A program made the position numbers and the translations under genes. DNA of 64,000 nt from an uncultured Bacilli bacterium (lineage in GTDB: Bacteria > Bacillota_I > Bacilli_A > RF39 > UBA660): positions 44,980-108,979 of the forward strand of contig CAKOKR010000001.1 in the NCBI GenBank assembly GCA_934095965.1, given 5' to 3'. The notes beneath the pieces are model-generated. The model worked only from the letters and a program-made list of their open reading frames with translations. It was not told where the DNA came from and did not search any database. Below are positions 8,507-17,744 of this stretch, one piece after another. Within the stretch, counting starts at the first letter, position 1; the number at the start of each line of letters is the position of its first letter.

Positions 8507-9388
8507 ATGTATGACATTATAATAATAGGAATGGGTATTAGTGGAATTACTGCGGGTATCTATGCAAAAAGAAGTAACAAAAAAGTACTTTTAATTGATA
8601 AAGGTATGGTTGGTGGTTTACTAAATAATATAGATAAGGTTAGTAATTATCCAGGGTTAATAAATATTGAAGGACCAGAATTTGCAGCAATACTTGAAAG
8701 TCAAATCAAAGAGTTAAATATTCCATACACATTTGAAGAAGTTAAATCACTTGATTTAGATAGCAAAGTAAAAAAAGTAATAACAGATAAAAATACTTAT
8801 GAAACAAAGAAAGTTATTTTGGCAATGGGAAGAAAACCTAAATTTCTGGGTCTTAAGGAAGAACAAGGTTTACTTGGTAAGGGTTTATCAACATGTGCAA
8901 TGTGTGATGCATTCTTTTATAAAGATAAAGATATAGCAGTTGTTGGTACTGGTAATAGTGCTCTTGAAGAAGCTTTATATTTGTCAAATATTGTAAATCA
9001 CATATATTTAATAAACAGAAGAGATGGTTTTCGAGGTGAAGCTTCATTAGTAGAACAAGTTAAAAATAACAGTAAAATAGAAATAATTTATAACAGTAAT
9101 ATAAAGAAAATAAATACTGAAGAAGAAAAAATTTCATCAATTATATTAGATAGTGGAAAATCTATTAATGTATCCGGAGTATTTATTTATGTAGGATATA
9201 GACCTGCAACAGAATTTATAGAAAGCAATATTCTAGATAATGAAGGATATGTTATAGTAAATGAAAAATTAGAAACTAAAATAAAAGGTGTGTATGCAAT
9301 CGGTGATATTATTAAAAAAGATACATATCAACTTATAACCGCAGCAAGCGATGGAGCCAGAGTTATTACAAATATGAAACAGGATTAA
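8507..9388 (+). CDS. trxB: Thioredoxin reductase
   Basis: This FAD/NADPH flavoenzyme reduces thioredoxin in the cytosol. The 293-residue protein has an N-terminal FAD motif GMGISGITAG, the redox-active CAMC (about residues 130-133), the NADPH motif GTGNSALEEA, and the C-terminal FAD-binding YAIGDI followed by a QLITAASDGA helix. It is slightly shorter than the usual ~310 residues. The NADP-specific segment reads NRRDGFRGE, close to the classical RRDxFRA. It follows lgt with GGGGTGAT in front. The weak hairpin at its stop may only partly end transcription. Confidence 0.94.
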   Translation: MYDIIIIGMGISGITAGIYAKRSNKKVLLIDKGMVGGLLNNIDKVSNYPGLINIEGPEFAAILESQIKELNIPYTFEEVKSLDLDSKVKKVITDKNTYETKKVILAMGRKPKFLGLKEEQGLLGKGLSTCAMCDAFFYKDKDIAVVGTGNSALEEALYLSNIVNHIYLINRRDGFRGEASLVEQVKNNSKIEIIYNSNIKKINTEEEKISSIILDSGKSINVSGVFIYVGYRPATEFIESNILDNEGYVIVNEKLETKIKGVYAIGDIIKKDTYQLITAASDGARVITNMKQD

Positions 9389-9402
9389 AATCTTGTTTTT
9401 TT
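9378..9402 (+). terminator. Weak terminator overlapping the trxB stop
   Basis: AACAGGAT (9378-9385) pairs with ATCTTGTT (9390-9397) with one G-T wobble, followed by T bases to 9401. The stem overlaps the TAA. Confidence 0.5.
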
Positions 9403-9422
9403 AATGCCTATTATGGTAAAAT
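9393..9422 (+). promoter_or_regulatory. Probable promoter with extended -10 (TATGGTAAAAT)
   Basis: TTGTTT (9393-9398) and TAAAAT (9417-9422) are 18 bases apart, and TATGG before the -10 is the extended form seen at several genes of this window. It overlaps the trxB terminator. Confidence 0.5.
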
Positions 9423-9441
9423 ATTTATGAGGGAGATTACT

Positions 9442-11061
9442 ATGAAGAAAGAACCGTTTTTAACATTTCTAGGTTTACTAATTATTCTATCACTTTGCTT
9501 ACTTGGGCTAAAGGTATATGAAGATTATACAAAAAAAAATATCAAAGTAATCTTACCAGTTCAAGAGTATACACTAAATAGTGATGGTTATGAAAAAGTA
9601 AATGAAGTAGTAACTAATGAATATATTTATATCTTATATCATAGTGGTAACTCTTATCTTTTAAGAGAGTTAAATACCCAAAATTCAAATGACGAAGAAT
9701 ATAAATATACAACAGATGCCAGTTGCAAACTTCAAAATGAAGGTGGAATTCCTTATATAGTGTGTAAAAATGAATCAAGTATAAAAACTTATGATATATA
9801 TTTTAATCTAATAAATGAAGCAAATACAACAAGTGATTATGATTATGCCTTAAATTATAATATATATCAAAGTAACAATACAGAATATCCTATTGTTATG
9901 ACATCTTCTTGCAAAGAGACTTGCTTACTTGTTAGAAAAAATGAAATATTAAATAAAATAAGTTTATATGAAGATAGTAATTTAAAAGAAATTAATATAA
10001 AGAAATATAGTCAATATGAAAGTGGAATAATTACTTATACTAATAACAAAATTAAAGTGTATAATATAAAAAATAATGATTATAAAGAATTTTCATCACC
10101 GAAGGATGATATTGAAAGCAAAATAATTATGGTAAGTAATAGTTATAATCTATATATATTAAATGATAAAGAAATAAGTATATATAACCTATATAACAAG
10201 AGTAATCTAAAAAACATAGACTTATTTAAAGTAAAAGAAAAAGTAAATAACATGCATATGTCTTTGACAAATCTATATCTATTAACAGATAATTACATAT
10301 ATATTTACGATTTATCAAGTATAGAAAAAACTGATATTGACACCGCAAGTAGTTATGAAAATATATTAATTAACAATAAAATAAAATATTTAAAGAACAA
10401 CTATAATGTAACAATTAGTTTTGATGTAGATAATGGATTACATAGCGATTATGAGATTAGTAAATTAACAAATTATAATGATATAGTAAATGCCTTAAGC
10501 TATGTTGAAGATTATTTTTTGATGTTTAATAAAGAATTCTTTTCAAGATTCTATGAAATGGATATGAATGGTCTAAAGATTTATTTAGCAAGTGACATAA
10601 AGGGAAGCAAAGACGGATATAACTTAACTGATGTAGTAGGTTTATCTTATCAAAAGAATAATACATACATTATTGTTGCCAAAGCAAATAATAGCATACT
10701 TAAGGTTCTTGCTCATGAAACAATGCATACGATAGATAATTATTTAATACTAAATGGTTATACATACGATGCATGGAGTTCCTTAAATAATTATGGTTTT
10801 TCATATTCACACAAGTATTATATTAATGAAACATATAATGATACATTAAGTAATTATGAAGATAATAATGATGTATATTTCGTAGATGCATATGGAAGAA
10901 GTAGTGAGAAAGAAGATAGAGCCAGAATATTTGAACAAATATGTCTAGGAAAAGATTTAAGTGAGTATCCAAACCTTTATAATAAGGAAAAATATTTAAA
11001 AAATGAAATAACAAATTATTTTCCAGAGATAAGTTACATAAAAAACTTTCAAAATAATTAA
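9442..11061 (+). CDS. Membrane-anchored protein with HExxH zinc-peptidase motif
   Basis: The start is taken at the ATG at 9442, with GAGGGAG correctly spaced; the ATG at 9427 overlaps that site. The 539-residue product has an N-terminal transmembrane helix (about 5-25). Residues 70-320 repeat short beta-rich segments around YIYILY and IYDL stretches that suggest a propeller-like or repeat domain. A C-terminal domain carries LAHETMHTIDNY (about residues 425-436). HETMH fits the gluzincin HExxH zinc site, and a downstream Glu (SSEKEDRARIFEQ) could be the third ligand. It resembles lethal-factor/M34-like or M60-like extracellular peptidases only through this motif. The substrate is unknown. Confidence 0.6.
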   Translation: MKKEPFLTFLGLLIILSLCLLGLKVYEDYTKKNIKVILPVQEYTLNSDGYEKVNEVVTNEYIYILYHSGNSYLLRELNTQNSNDEEYKYTTDASCKLQNEGGIPYIVCKNESSIKTYDIYFNLINEANTTSDYDYALNYNIYQSNNTEYPIVMTSSCKETCLLVRKNEILNKISLYEDSNLKEINIKKYSQYESGIITYTNNKIKVYNIKNNDYKEFSSPKDDIESKIIMVSNSYNLYILNDKEISIYNLYNKSNLKNIDLFKVKEKVNNMHMSLTNLYLLTDNYIYIYDLSSIEKTDIDTASSYENILINNKIKYLKNNYNVTISFDVDNGLHSDYEISKLTNYNDIVNALSYVEDYFLMFNKEFFSRFYEMDMNGLKIYLASDIKGSKDGYNLTDVVGLSYQKNNTYIIVAKANNSILKVLAHETMHTIDNYLILNGYTYDAWSSLNNYGFSYSHKYYINETYNDTLSNYEDNNDVYFVDAYGRSSEKEDRARIFEQICLGKDLSEYPNLYNKEKYLKNEITNYFPEISYIKNFQNN

Positions 11062-11089
11062 TAAAAGTTAGCAAATTATAAAAATTTAC

Positions 11090-11119
11090 TTGACTTTTAA
11101 TATATACTTAGTCTATATT
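11090..11119 (+). promoter_or_regulatory. Promoter of mazEF (and possibly gltX operon)
   Basis: TTGACT (11090-11095) and TATATT (11114-11119) are 18 bases apart, about 20 bases before the mazE start. Confidence 0.55.
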
Positions 11120-11137
11120 ATAGGTGGAGGGATATAT

Positions 11138-11380
11138 ATGGGATACAAAGTTCAAAAATGGGGCAATTCCAATGGAATAAGAATACCAAAAGTTTTTTTA
11201 GACGCTCTAAATCTTAAATCAGGAGATTCGGTAAGTATGGTAAGAGAGGAGGACAAAATAATAATCAAAAAGATTGCAAGACCAAGAGTTTCATTAAAAC
11301 AAAGAATCAAAGATTATGAAGGTCCTAATGAATGTGATGAATTTACTTGGGACGAAGCAAAGGGGAAAGAGTTATGGTAA
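11138..11380 (+). CDS. mazE: MazE/AbrB-type antitoxin
   Basis: An 80-residue protein with the AbrB swapped-hairpin motif at its N-terminus: VQKWGNSNGIRIPK, then LKSGDSVSM and EDKIIIKK. The acidic C-terminus (CDEFTWDEAKGKELW) is where MazE proteins usually bind and block MazF. The chosen start is the ATG at 11138 behind GGTGGAGGG. The stop overlaps the mazF start (ATGGTAA), the usual coupling of toxin-antitoxin pairs. It should repress its own promoter. Confidence 0.88.
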   Translation: MGYKVQKWGNSNGIRIPKVFLDALNLKSGDSVSMVREEDKIIIKKIARPRVSLKQRIKDYEGPNECDEFTWDEAKGKELW

Positions 11381-11715
11381 ATTATGTACCGCAAGAAAGA
11401 GATATAGTATACATTAATTTTAGTCCAATAAAAGGACACGAGCAAAAGGGAGTTAGACCAGCATTGGTACTTAGCAACAGATTATTTAATCAATTTACAA
11501 ACATGGTAGTGTTATGTCCAATAAGTACAAACAATAAGACATTTCCAACCCATTATCAATTCAAGAGTTTAAAAAAAATAAGTGGTTCAGCATTATGTGA
11601 ACATTTAAGAAGTGTTGATTTTAAAGAAAGACACATCGATTTTATTGAAAAATGTAGTAAAGAAGACTACGACGAAGTCATTGAACTAGTTAAATGTTTC
11701 TTTGACGGTAATTAA
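11374..11715 (+). CDS. mazF: MazF/PemK-type endoribonuclease toxin
   Basis: This 113-residue protein of the PemK/MazF fold probably cleaves single-stranded RNA at short motifs when not bound by MazE. Visible family features are DIVYINFSPIKGHEQKG, the RPALVLS strand, VLCPIST, and a late CEHLRSVDF corresponding to the usual Q-x-RTID region. The ATG at 11374 overlaps the mazE stop. gltX begins only 14 bases later with no terminator between, so the toxin pair seems to head an aminoacyl-tRNA synthetase operon. Confidence 0.9.
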   Translation: MVNYVPQERDIVYINFSPIKGHEQKGVRPALVLSNRLFNQFTNMVVLCPISTNNKTFPTHYQFKSLKKISGSALCEHLRSVDFKERHIDFIEKCSKEDYDEVIELVKCFFDGN

Positions 11716-11729
11716 GAGGGAGAATTAAT

Positions 11730-13148
11730 ATGAAAGTAAGAACACGTTATGCACCAAGTCCTACTGGATACATGCATATAGGAAATTTAAGAACAGCAAT
11801 ATTTGAATATTTATTAGCAAAAAAATATAATGGAGATTTTATTTTAAGAATCGAAGATACTGATCAAGAACGTCAAGTTGAAGGAGCTATAGATTTTATT
11901 TATAACACTCTAGATATTTGTGGCTTCAAAATTGATGAAGGTCCAAACAACGAAAAAGGATATGGACCATATATCCAAAGCGAAAGAAAAGATATTTATA
12001 AAGAATATGCTTTAAAACTAGTAGAAATGGGTAAAGCTTATTATTGCTTTTGTAGCGAAGAAGAACTTGCAAACATGCGTGCAAGAGCTGACGAACGTAA
12101 AAAACCATTTTTATATGATGGAAGATGTTCACGTTTAAGTAAAGAAAAAATTGAAGAAAATTTAAAAAATGGTGTCCCATATGTTATTAGACAAAAAATG
12201 CCTAAAACAGGAGAAACTTTAGTAGAAGATGTAATTTATGGTAAGATTAAAATAGACAATAGTATTTTAGATGATCAAATTTTATTAAAAAGTGATGGAT
12301 TTCCAACATATAATTTTGCCAATGTAATAGATGACCATTTAATGGAAATAACTCATGTTATACGTGGTAAGGAATATTTAGATCAAACTGCAAAATATAA
12401 TTTATTATATGAAGCATTTGGCTGGGAAAAACCTACATATATTCACGTAGCAATGGTTTTAGGAGAAGATGGAAACAAACTATCTAAGCGTAATGGTGAT
12501 GCATCATTCATGGACTTATACAATCAAGGATATTTACCAAGTGCAGTTGTAAACTATTTAGTATTACTTGGATGGAGTCCAGAAAATAATCAAGAAATAT
12601 TTACAATGGAAGAGTTAATTAAAAATTTCAATGAAACAAGAATAAGTAAATCATCTAGTCAATATGATGTAAAGAAACTACAATGGTTTAATCATCATTA
12701 TATAAATAACATGAGTGATGAAGATTACCTAAATTGGATTAAAAAATATTTTAAAAATGATTGCACAGGAAAGAGTGAAGAATGGATTAACAGATTACTT
12801 CTTATCTACAAGAGTCATTTAAATTATGGAAATGAAATAAATGAATTAACAAAAAAATTCTTTGACACAAACTTTGAAATTGAACCAGATGCTGAAGAAT
12901 TTATGAATAGTGATCCACAAACAAAAGAAGTTGTAAAAGTTTTCAAAGAATGTATTGAAAACACAACTGACTGGACAGTTGATACACTTGCAAACGTCAT
13001 AAATGAAGTAAAAGAAAAAGCTGGTGTAAAAGGAAAAATGTTATACATGCCAATAAGAATAGCTGCAAGTGGAATAATGCATGGACCAGAACTAGCAGAT
13101 ACATTATACTTAATTGGTAAAGATGAAATATTAAGAAGGATTAAATAA
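11730..13148 (+). CDS. gltX: Glutamyl-tRNA synthetase
   Basis: A class I synthetase that charges tRNA-Glu. Its 472 residues match the family. PSPTGYMHIGNLRTA at the N-terminus contains the HIGH-type motif, RIEDTDQER is the Glu-binding region, and KLSKRNGD is the KMSKS loop. The C-terminal anticodon-binding part is complete. No discriminating and non-discriminating forms can be told apart by eye; bacteria without GlnRS need the latter together with GatCAB. It follows mazF and overlaps the next start by one base. Confidence 0.97.
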   Translation: MKVRTRYAPSPTGYMHIGNLRTAIFEYLLAKKYNGDFILRIEDTDQERQVEGAIDFIYNTLDICGFKIDEGPNNEKGYGPYIQSERKDIYKEYALKLVEMGKAYYCFCSEEELANMRARADERKKPFLYDGRCSRLSKEKIEENLKNGVPYVIRQKMPKTGETLVEDVIYGKIKIDNSILDDQILLKSDGFPTYNFANVIDDHLMEITHVIRGKEYLDQTAKYNLLYEAFGWEKPTYIHVAMVLGEDGNKLSKRNGDASFMDLYNQGYLPSAVVNYLVLLGWSPENNQEIFTMEELIKNFNETRISKSSSQYDVKKLQWFNHHYINNMSDEDYLNWIKKYFKNDCTGKSEEWINRLLLIYKSHLNYGNEINELTKKFFDTNFEIEPDAEEFMNSDPQTKEVVKVFKECIENTTDWTVDTLANVINEVKEKAGVKGKMLYMPIRIAASGIMHGPELADTLYLIGKDEILRRIK

Positions 13149-13549
13149 TGAAATTTAGAATAGGTTGGCTAGTAGTACTAGGATTATTTATAGCTGTAGG
13201 AATTTATGTTTATAATTTTTTCTATGGCGGAGATAAAGTGTATAGTTATTTCGACCGAGACTTTACATTAAAAGTCGGAGACTATGCCAAAGTAAATGAA
13301 GAAGTATATGTAAAGTTAGAAAAAATAACTGACAATAGATGTAAAGAAGAAAACTGTGAAAGAGAAGGAGAGCAAGTAGCTCAAGTAATGGTTATAAATG
13401 ACCATAGAATTAGAAGATTGGAACTTGGAACTCTAGCAGAATATAAGCAAAAGGTTGAAAAAACAGACTATACAATAATACTAAAAGGTATAAATGAACA
13501 AAACGAAGCAACATTTATGTTAACAACAAATGAAGATATCAATTACTAA
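13148..13549 (+). CDS. Small single-pass membrane protein between gltX and cysS
   Basis: The 133-residue product has one N-terminal helix (about 5-25) and an extracellular beta-rich domain with a CKEENC pair that may form a disulfide. No family is recognised. The start codon overlaps the gltX stop (TAATG) and cysS starts 11 bases after its end, so it is firmly inside the operon. The position between two synthetase genes is unexplained. Confidence 0.6.
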   Translation: MKFRIGWLVVLGLFIAVGIYVYNFFYGGDKVYSYFDRDFTLKVGDYAKVNEEVYVKLEKITDNRCKEENCEREGEQVAQVMVINDHRIRRLELGTLAEYKQKVEKTDYTIILKGINEQNEATFMLTTNEDINY

Positions 13550-13560
13550 GGAGGAAAATC

Positions 13561-14949
13561 ATGAAAATATACAATACTCTCACAAGAAAAATTGAAGAGT
13601 TTAAACCAGTTGAAGAAGGAAAAGTTAAGATGTATACATGTGGACCAACAGTATATCATTATGCCCACATTGGTAATATGAGAAATTATATTGGTCATGA
13701 CATTTTAGAAAAAACTCTAAGATATTTAGGCTATGATGTAAAAAGAGCAATGAACATAACAGATGTAGGTCATTTAACTAGTGATTCAGATTCTGGTGAT
13801 GATAAAATGGTAGCAAGTGCTAAAAAAGAACATAAAACAGTAATGGATATTGCAAGATTTTACACTGATGCATTTTTTCATGACTTTGAACTTCTTAATA
13901 ATAGAGTACCTGATATCGTAAGCCCAGCAACAGCAAATATTGATGAATATATAAAAATTATAAGTGTTCTTTTAGAAAAAGGATATGCATATGCTGCGGG
14001 TGGAAATATATATTTTGATACAACAAAATTAGATGACTATTATAAATTAACAAATCATAAAGCAGATGAAATGGTAGTAGGTGTCCGTGAAGGAGTCGAA
14101 GAAGATAACTCAAAGAGAAATCAAAATGACTTTGTTTTATGGTTTACAAAATCTAAGTTTGAAGATCAAGAACTAAAATGGGAAAGCCCATGGGGATATG
14201 GTTATCCTGGATGGCACATTGAATGTACTGGAATAAGTATCAAATATTTAGGCGAATATTTAGACATTCATGGTGGTGGAGTAGACAATATCTTTCCACA
14301 TCACACAAATGAAATAGCTCAAAGTGAAGCATATCTTGGACACAAATGGTGTAATTATTGGTTTCATAATGAACACTTAAATGATGAAAGTGGAAAAATG
14401 AGTAAAAGCCATGGAGCAATACTAACAGTAAGTCTTATAAAAGAAAAAGGCTATAATCCATTAAGTTTTAGATATATGTGCCTGTTAAGTCATTATCGTC
14501 GTCAATTAACATTTTCATATGACTCACTAGATGGAGCAGAAAATGCTTATAAGAAATTAAAAAATAAAACTTTAGCATTAAAATTTGAACAAGATGTAAA
14601 TGAAGAAGAATTTAATCACTGGAAAAAATTATTCACAGACTGTCTTGAAGATGATTTAAATACTGCAAATGCAATCACAGTGCTTCATGATTTATTAAAA
14701 AGTGACGTATCCATGGGAACAAAATATAAACTAGTTCATAGTTTTGATGAAGTACTAAGTTTAGACTTACTTAAGCAAGAAAAAATAACGCTTCCAAATG
14801 AAGAAGAAATATTAGCAAAAATAAATCTAAGAAACGAAGCAAAGAAAAATAAAGATTATGAAACTGCAGATAAAATTAGAGAAGAACTATTAGTTCAAGG
14901 AATAGTTTTAAAAGATACCCGAGAAGGTACAATATACGAGGCTAAATAA
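13561..14949 (+). CDS. cysS: Cysteinyl-tRNA synthetase
   Basis: This class I, zinc-dependent synthetase charges tRNA-Cys. The 462-residue protein has YTCGPTVYHYAHIGN (zinc ligand Cys plus HIGH motif), GWHIECT with the second zinc ligand, HGGGVDNIFPHHTNE, and the KMSKS loop. The C-terminal DALR-type helices are complete. AAGGAGG precedes the start. The stop overlaps the dacA start by one base. It is part of a gltX-to-uppS run of overlapping genes. Confidence 0.97.
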   Translation: MKIYNTLTRKIEEFKPVEEGKVKMYTCGPTVYHYAHIGNMRNYIGHDILEKTLRYLGYDVKRAMNITDVGHLTSDSDSGDDKMVASAKKEHKTVMDIARFYTDAFFHDFELLNNRVPDIVSPATANIDEYIKIISVLLEKGYAYAAGGNIYFDTTKLDDYYKLTNHKADEMVVGVREGVEEDNSKRNQNDFVLWFTKSKFEDQELKWESPWGYGYPGWHIECTGISIKYLGEYLDIHGGGVDNIFPHHTNEIAQSEAYLGHKWCNYWFHNEHLNDESGKMSKSHGAILTVSLIKEKGYNPLSFRYMCLLSHYRRQLTFSYDSLDGAENAYKKLKNKTLALKFEQDVNEEEFNHWKKLFTDCLEDDLNTANAITVLHDLLKSDVSMGTKYKLVHSFDEVLSLDLLKQEKITLPNEEEILAKINLRNEAKKNKDYETADKIREELLVQGIVLKDTREGTIYEAK

Positions 14950-16106
14950 TGAAGAAGGTTTATATTCTCTTTATAAGCCTCTTTTTTCTCTATCCAACAT
15001 CTATTCAAGCAGAAAACTTTGATATAACTGCCAAAAATGCTATTCTTTATAACATTAATGATAATGAAATATTATATGAAAAATCTGCAGATGAAAAAGT
15101 AAGTATAGCAAGCTTGACAAAAATTATGACATCAATCGTAGCAATAGAAAAAATAGAGGATTTAAATGCTTACATTACTATAACAAATAAAGACTTCGAA
15201 GGAACAAATGGATATTCTAAAGCAGGTTTTAAAGTAAATGACAAAGTAACATACTTAGATTTATTATATGGAATAATTCTTCCCAGCGGAGCAGATGCTG
15301 TTAATGCAATTGTAAATAACACATATGGTTATGACGAATTTATTAGTAAAATGAATGAACTAGCTAAAAAATTAAATTTGACAAACACATCTTTTTCAAA
15401 TCCAATTGGTAAAGATAGCACCACAAACTATTCAACCGCAAGCAATTTAAGCAAATTATTAACATACGCATTAAAAAATAAAACATTTAAAAAAATCTTT
15501 ACAACAAAAAAATATATTACAACAAATAATATTGAACTAACAAGCACAGTTTTAAGATATGCAAACGATTCAATTGATGTAACTCCAATCGCCGGAGCAA
15601 AAAGTGGATTCACAAAAGAAGCAGGAAGATGTTTAGCATCACTATATTATAAGGATAATCCATCATTAATTTTTATTGCAATAAATTCAAGTCAAGAAAC
15701 ATCATCAAGTGCTATCAAAGATACATTATTAGTTTATAATTATTATGAAAAAAACTATAGTAAACAATCTATTATAAATGATGATACCAAAATAACAACA
15801 ATTCCCATAAAATTAAGTAAACAAAAAACATATGAAATCACAGGTAGTGAAAATATCACCAAATATTTAAAAAATGATAGTAATATAACATATAAATATA
15901 ATGGGGTAGAGAAAATAGAATTTAATACTAAAAAAGGGACAAAACTTGGAACAGTTTCAATTTACAATAATGATAAACTATTAACAACACAAGATGTATA
16001 CCTTGAAAGTGATATAAATTATTATCAAGTTAAAAATATAGCACTTGTATTGATATCATTATTAATACTATTAATCATAATAATAAAAAAGAAGGTGAAA
16101 AAATGA
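14949..16106 (+). CDS. dacA: D-alanyl-D-alanine carboxypeptidase (DacA/PBP5 type)
   Basis: This S11-family enzyme trims the terminal D-Ala of peptidoglycan stem peptides outside the membrane. It has a signal peptide (about 1-21), the SLTK nucleophile motif (about residues 55-58), and the KSG triad (AGAKSGFT) in place of KTG. The second motif reads SGADA instead of the usual SGN. A C-terminal domain and a final transmembrane helix with KKKVKK anchor it; most S11 enzymes use an amphipathic helix instead. It overlaps cysS upstream and uppS downstream. Confidence 0.85.
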   Translation: MKKVYILFISLFFLYPTSIQAENFDITAKNAILYNINDNEILYEKSADEKVSIASLTKIMTSIVAIEKIEDLNAYITITNKDFEGTNGYSKAGFKVNDKVTYLDLLYGIILPSGADAVNAIVNNTYGYDEFISKMNELAKKLNLTNTSFSNPIGKDSTTNYSTASNLSKLLTYALKNKTFKKIFTTKKYITTNNIELTSTVLRYANDSIDVTPIAGAKSGFTKEAGRCLASLYYKDNPSLIFIAINSSQETSSSAIKDTLLVYNYYEKNYSKQSIINDDTKITTIPIKLSKQKTYEITGSENITKYLKNDSNITYKYNGVEKIEFNTKKGTKLGTVSIYNNDKLLTTQDVYLESDINYYQVKNIALVLISLLILLIIIIKKKVKK

Positions 16107-16804
16107 TAAATCACATTGCGATAATAGTGGATGGTAACGGAAGATGGGCTCAAGAAAGAGGTTTAAAAAGAAGTGAAGGACACAAACACGGAGCACAAAC
16201 TTTAGAAAAAATAATTCTTTATGCAAATGAACACCATCTTACAAATTATTTAAGTTTATATGTTTTTTCAACAGAAAATTTTAAAAGAAGTGAAGAAGAA
16301 GTAAATTATCTAATGGATTTATTTATTAAATGGTTTAATAAAGCAAAAGATAAATATAATAAAGAAAACATTAAAGTATTATTTTCAAAAGATGATTCTT
16401 TATTAAAACCAGATATAGTAAACAAAATAAATGAATTAGAAAATGCAACTAAGAATAACAATGGTCTAACAGTTAACTTTTGTCTTTCATACGGAGGAAG
16501 AAACGAAATAATTCATGCAACCAAAGAAATAGCCAAAAAAGTAAAGAATAATCTACTTTCAATAGATAACATAACCGAAGACTTATTTCAAAAAAATTTA
16601 TACCAACAACTTCCAGATATTGACCTGTTAATTAGAACCAGCGGAGAACAAAGAATAAGTAACTTCATGCTATGGCAATTATCATATGCAGAATTTTTAT
16701 TCATAGATACATATTTTCCAGACTTCACACCTGAAGACTTGGAAAAAGCAATTAATGAATACCAAAAAAGAGACCGTCGTTTCGGTCAAATAAAAAAAGG
16801 CTAA
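16103..16804 (+). CDS. uppS: Undecaprenyl (polyprenyl) diphosphate synthase
   Basis: The enzyme condenses isopentenyl diphosphate onto farnesyl diphosphate to make the C55 lipid carrier for wall synthesis. The 233 residues show VDGNGRWAQERG (normally MDGNGRWA), LSLYVFSTENFKR, LSYGGRNEI and DLLIRTSGEQRISNFMLWQ, with FPDFTPEDL near the end. The ATG overlaps the dacA stop (ATGA) with GAAGGTGA in front. It ends the operon at a shared terminator. Confidence 0.96.
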   Translation: MINHIAIIVDGNGRWAQERGLKRSEGHKHGAQTLEKIILYANEHHLTNYLSLYVFSTENFKRSEEEVNYLMDLFIKWFNKAKDKYNKENIKVLFSKDDSLLKPDIVNKINELENATKNNNGLTVNFCLSYGGRNEIIHATKEIAKKVKNNLLSIDNITEDLFQKNLYQQLPDIDLLIRTSGEQRISNFMLWQLSYAEFLFIDTYFPDFTPEDLEKAINEYQKRDRRFGQIKKG

Positions 16805-16816
16805 CCAAGCCTTTTT
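16794..16816. terminator. Bidirectional terminator between uppS and the minus-strand gene
   Basis: AAAAAGGCT (16794-16802) pairs with AGCCTTTTT (16808-16816). The A and T runs make it work from both sides; it overlaps both stop codons. Confidence 0.85.
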
Positions 16817-17531
16817 AAAATGGCATAAATTTTAAAGCTAAGTACATACCAAAAGTAACAGCACTTGCTATAATAAGAATTGTTCTGGTAAATCCAGCCA
16901 TTCCAAATTTTTGCTTATCTTCTAAGCTCTTTAAGTATTCTTCATTTTCTTTAAACTTACCAAAGTTTGGATTACTTCTTGTTAAAGTAAGTCCCTGAGA
17001 TAAACTATTTGTATTTGCATCTTCCATTTCATTTTTATAAGAATTAGCAAGCATTGATAAAGCATCATGTTCATCATTAGATTTAATATTTTTAACACCA
17101 TCAATTATTTTCTTACTTTCAAGCATAGTTTTGATATAATTGTTTATATTTTCGTCACTAGCCATAAGTCCATCAAACAATTCTTTATTATTTAAATATA
17201 AATTATATCTAGTAATAAATCTCTTTATATAATTTTTTATAAAAACAGCTTCTTCATCAGTAATAATTAATTTAGATAATAAATTATTTAACAACCCATT
17301 TTCATCAGTATTATAATAAAATCCATTTTTTAAATATGTGAAAATATCATCTGGACTCATTGTAAAGAGTACCGGATTAATTCTACTTAACATATATCCA
17401 TTTAATCTTATATAATTTCCTTCATAAACTAAAGCATCCATTCCTTGGTCATACTTAAAATTAGCTAAATTTGGATAGCTTTTTTGAAAATTTGTTAACA
17501 CTTCATTCAAATTAACTACTTGATTATTCAT
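16815..17531 (-). CDS. Tail-anchored protein of unknown function
   Basis: A 238-residue, mostly helical soluble protein with one C-terminal hydrophobic segment (about 218-236, TILIIASAVTFGMYLALKF), which would place the bulk in the cytosol. No catalytic motif is visible. It is flanked by uppS on the other strand and the ssb gene, with only the weak ribosome site AGGTAGTG. The family is not recognised. Confidence 0.5.
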   Translation of the reverse strand: MNNQVVNLNEVLTNFQKSYPNLANFKYDQGMDALVYEGNYIRLNGYMLSRINPVLFTMSPDDIFTYLKNGFYYNTDENGLLNNLLSKLIITDEEAVFIKNYIKRFITRYNLYLNNKELFDGLMASDENINNYIKTMLESKKIIDGVKNIKSNDEHDALSMLANSYKNEMEDANTNSLSQGLTLTRSNPNFGKFKENEEYLKSLEDKQKFGMAGFTRTILIIASAVTFGMYLALKFMPF

Positions 17532-17744
17532 ATTATCACACTACCTATCATAATAATGATACCAAAAATTTACCCAAATAGCAACAGCAACTATGCCAAT
17601 TTTAAAAATTACCCCCCTTTTTTGCAAAATGAAGCTTCGAAAGTGGGAGAGATATGCAAAAAAAGCCCCAAAAAAAGACAAATTTGCGGTTTGCTTAATT
17701 TTGCTCAATTTGTTAAAGTATTTTCTCGAAAGGAGGAAAGACTC

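Noticed and set aside
17520..17744. Upstream extension of the ssb frame
   Set aside because: The SSB domain starts exactly at the ATG with AAAGGAGG; upstream codons include low-complexity leader sequence.
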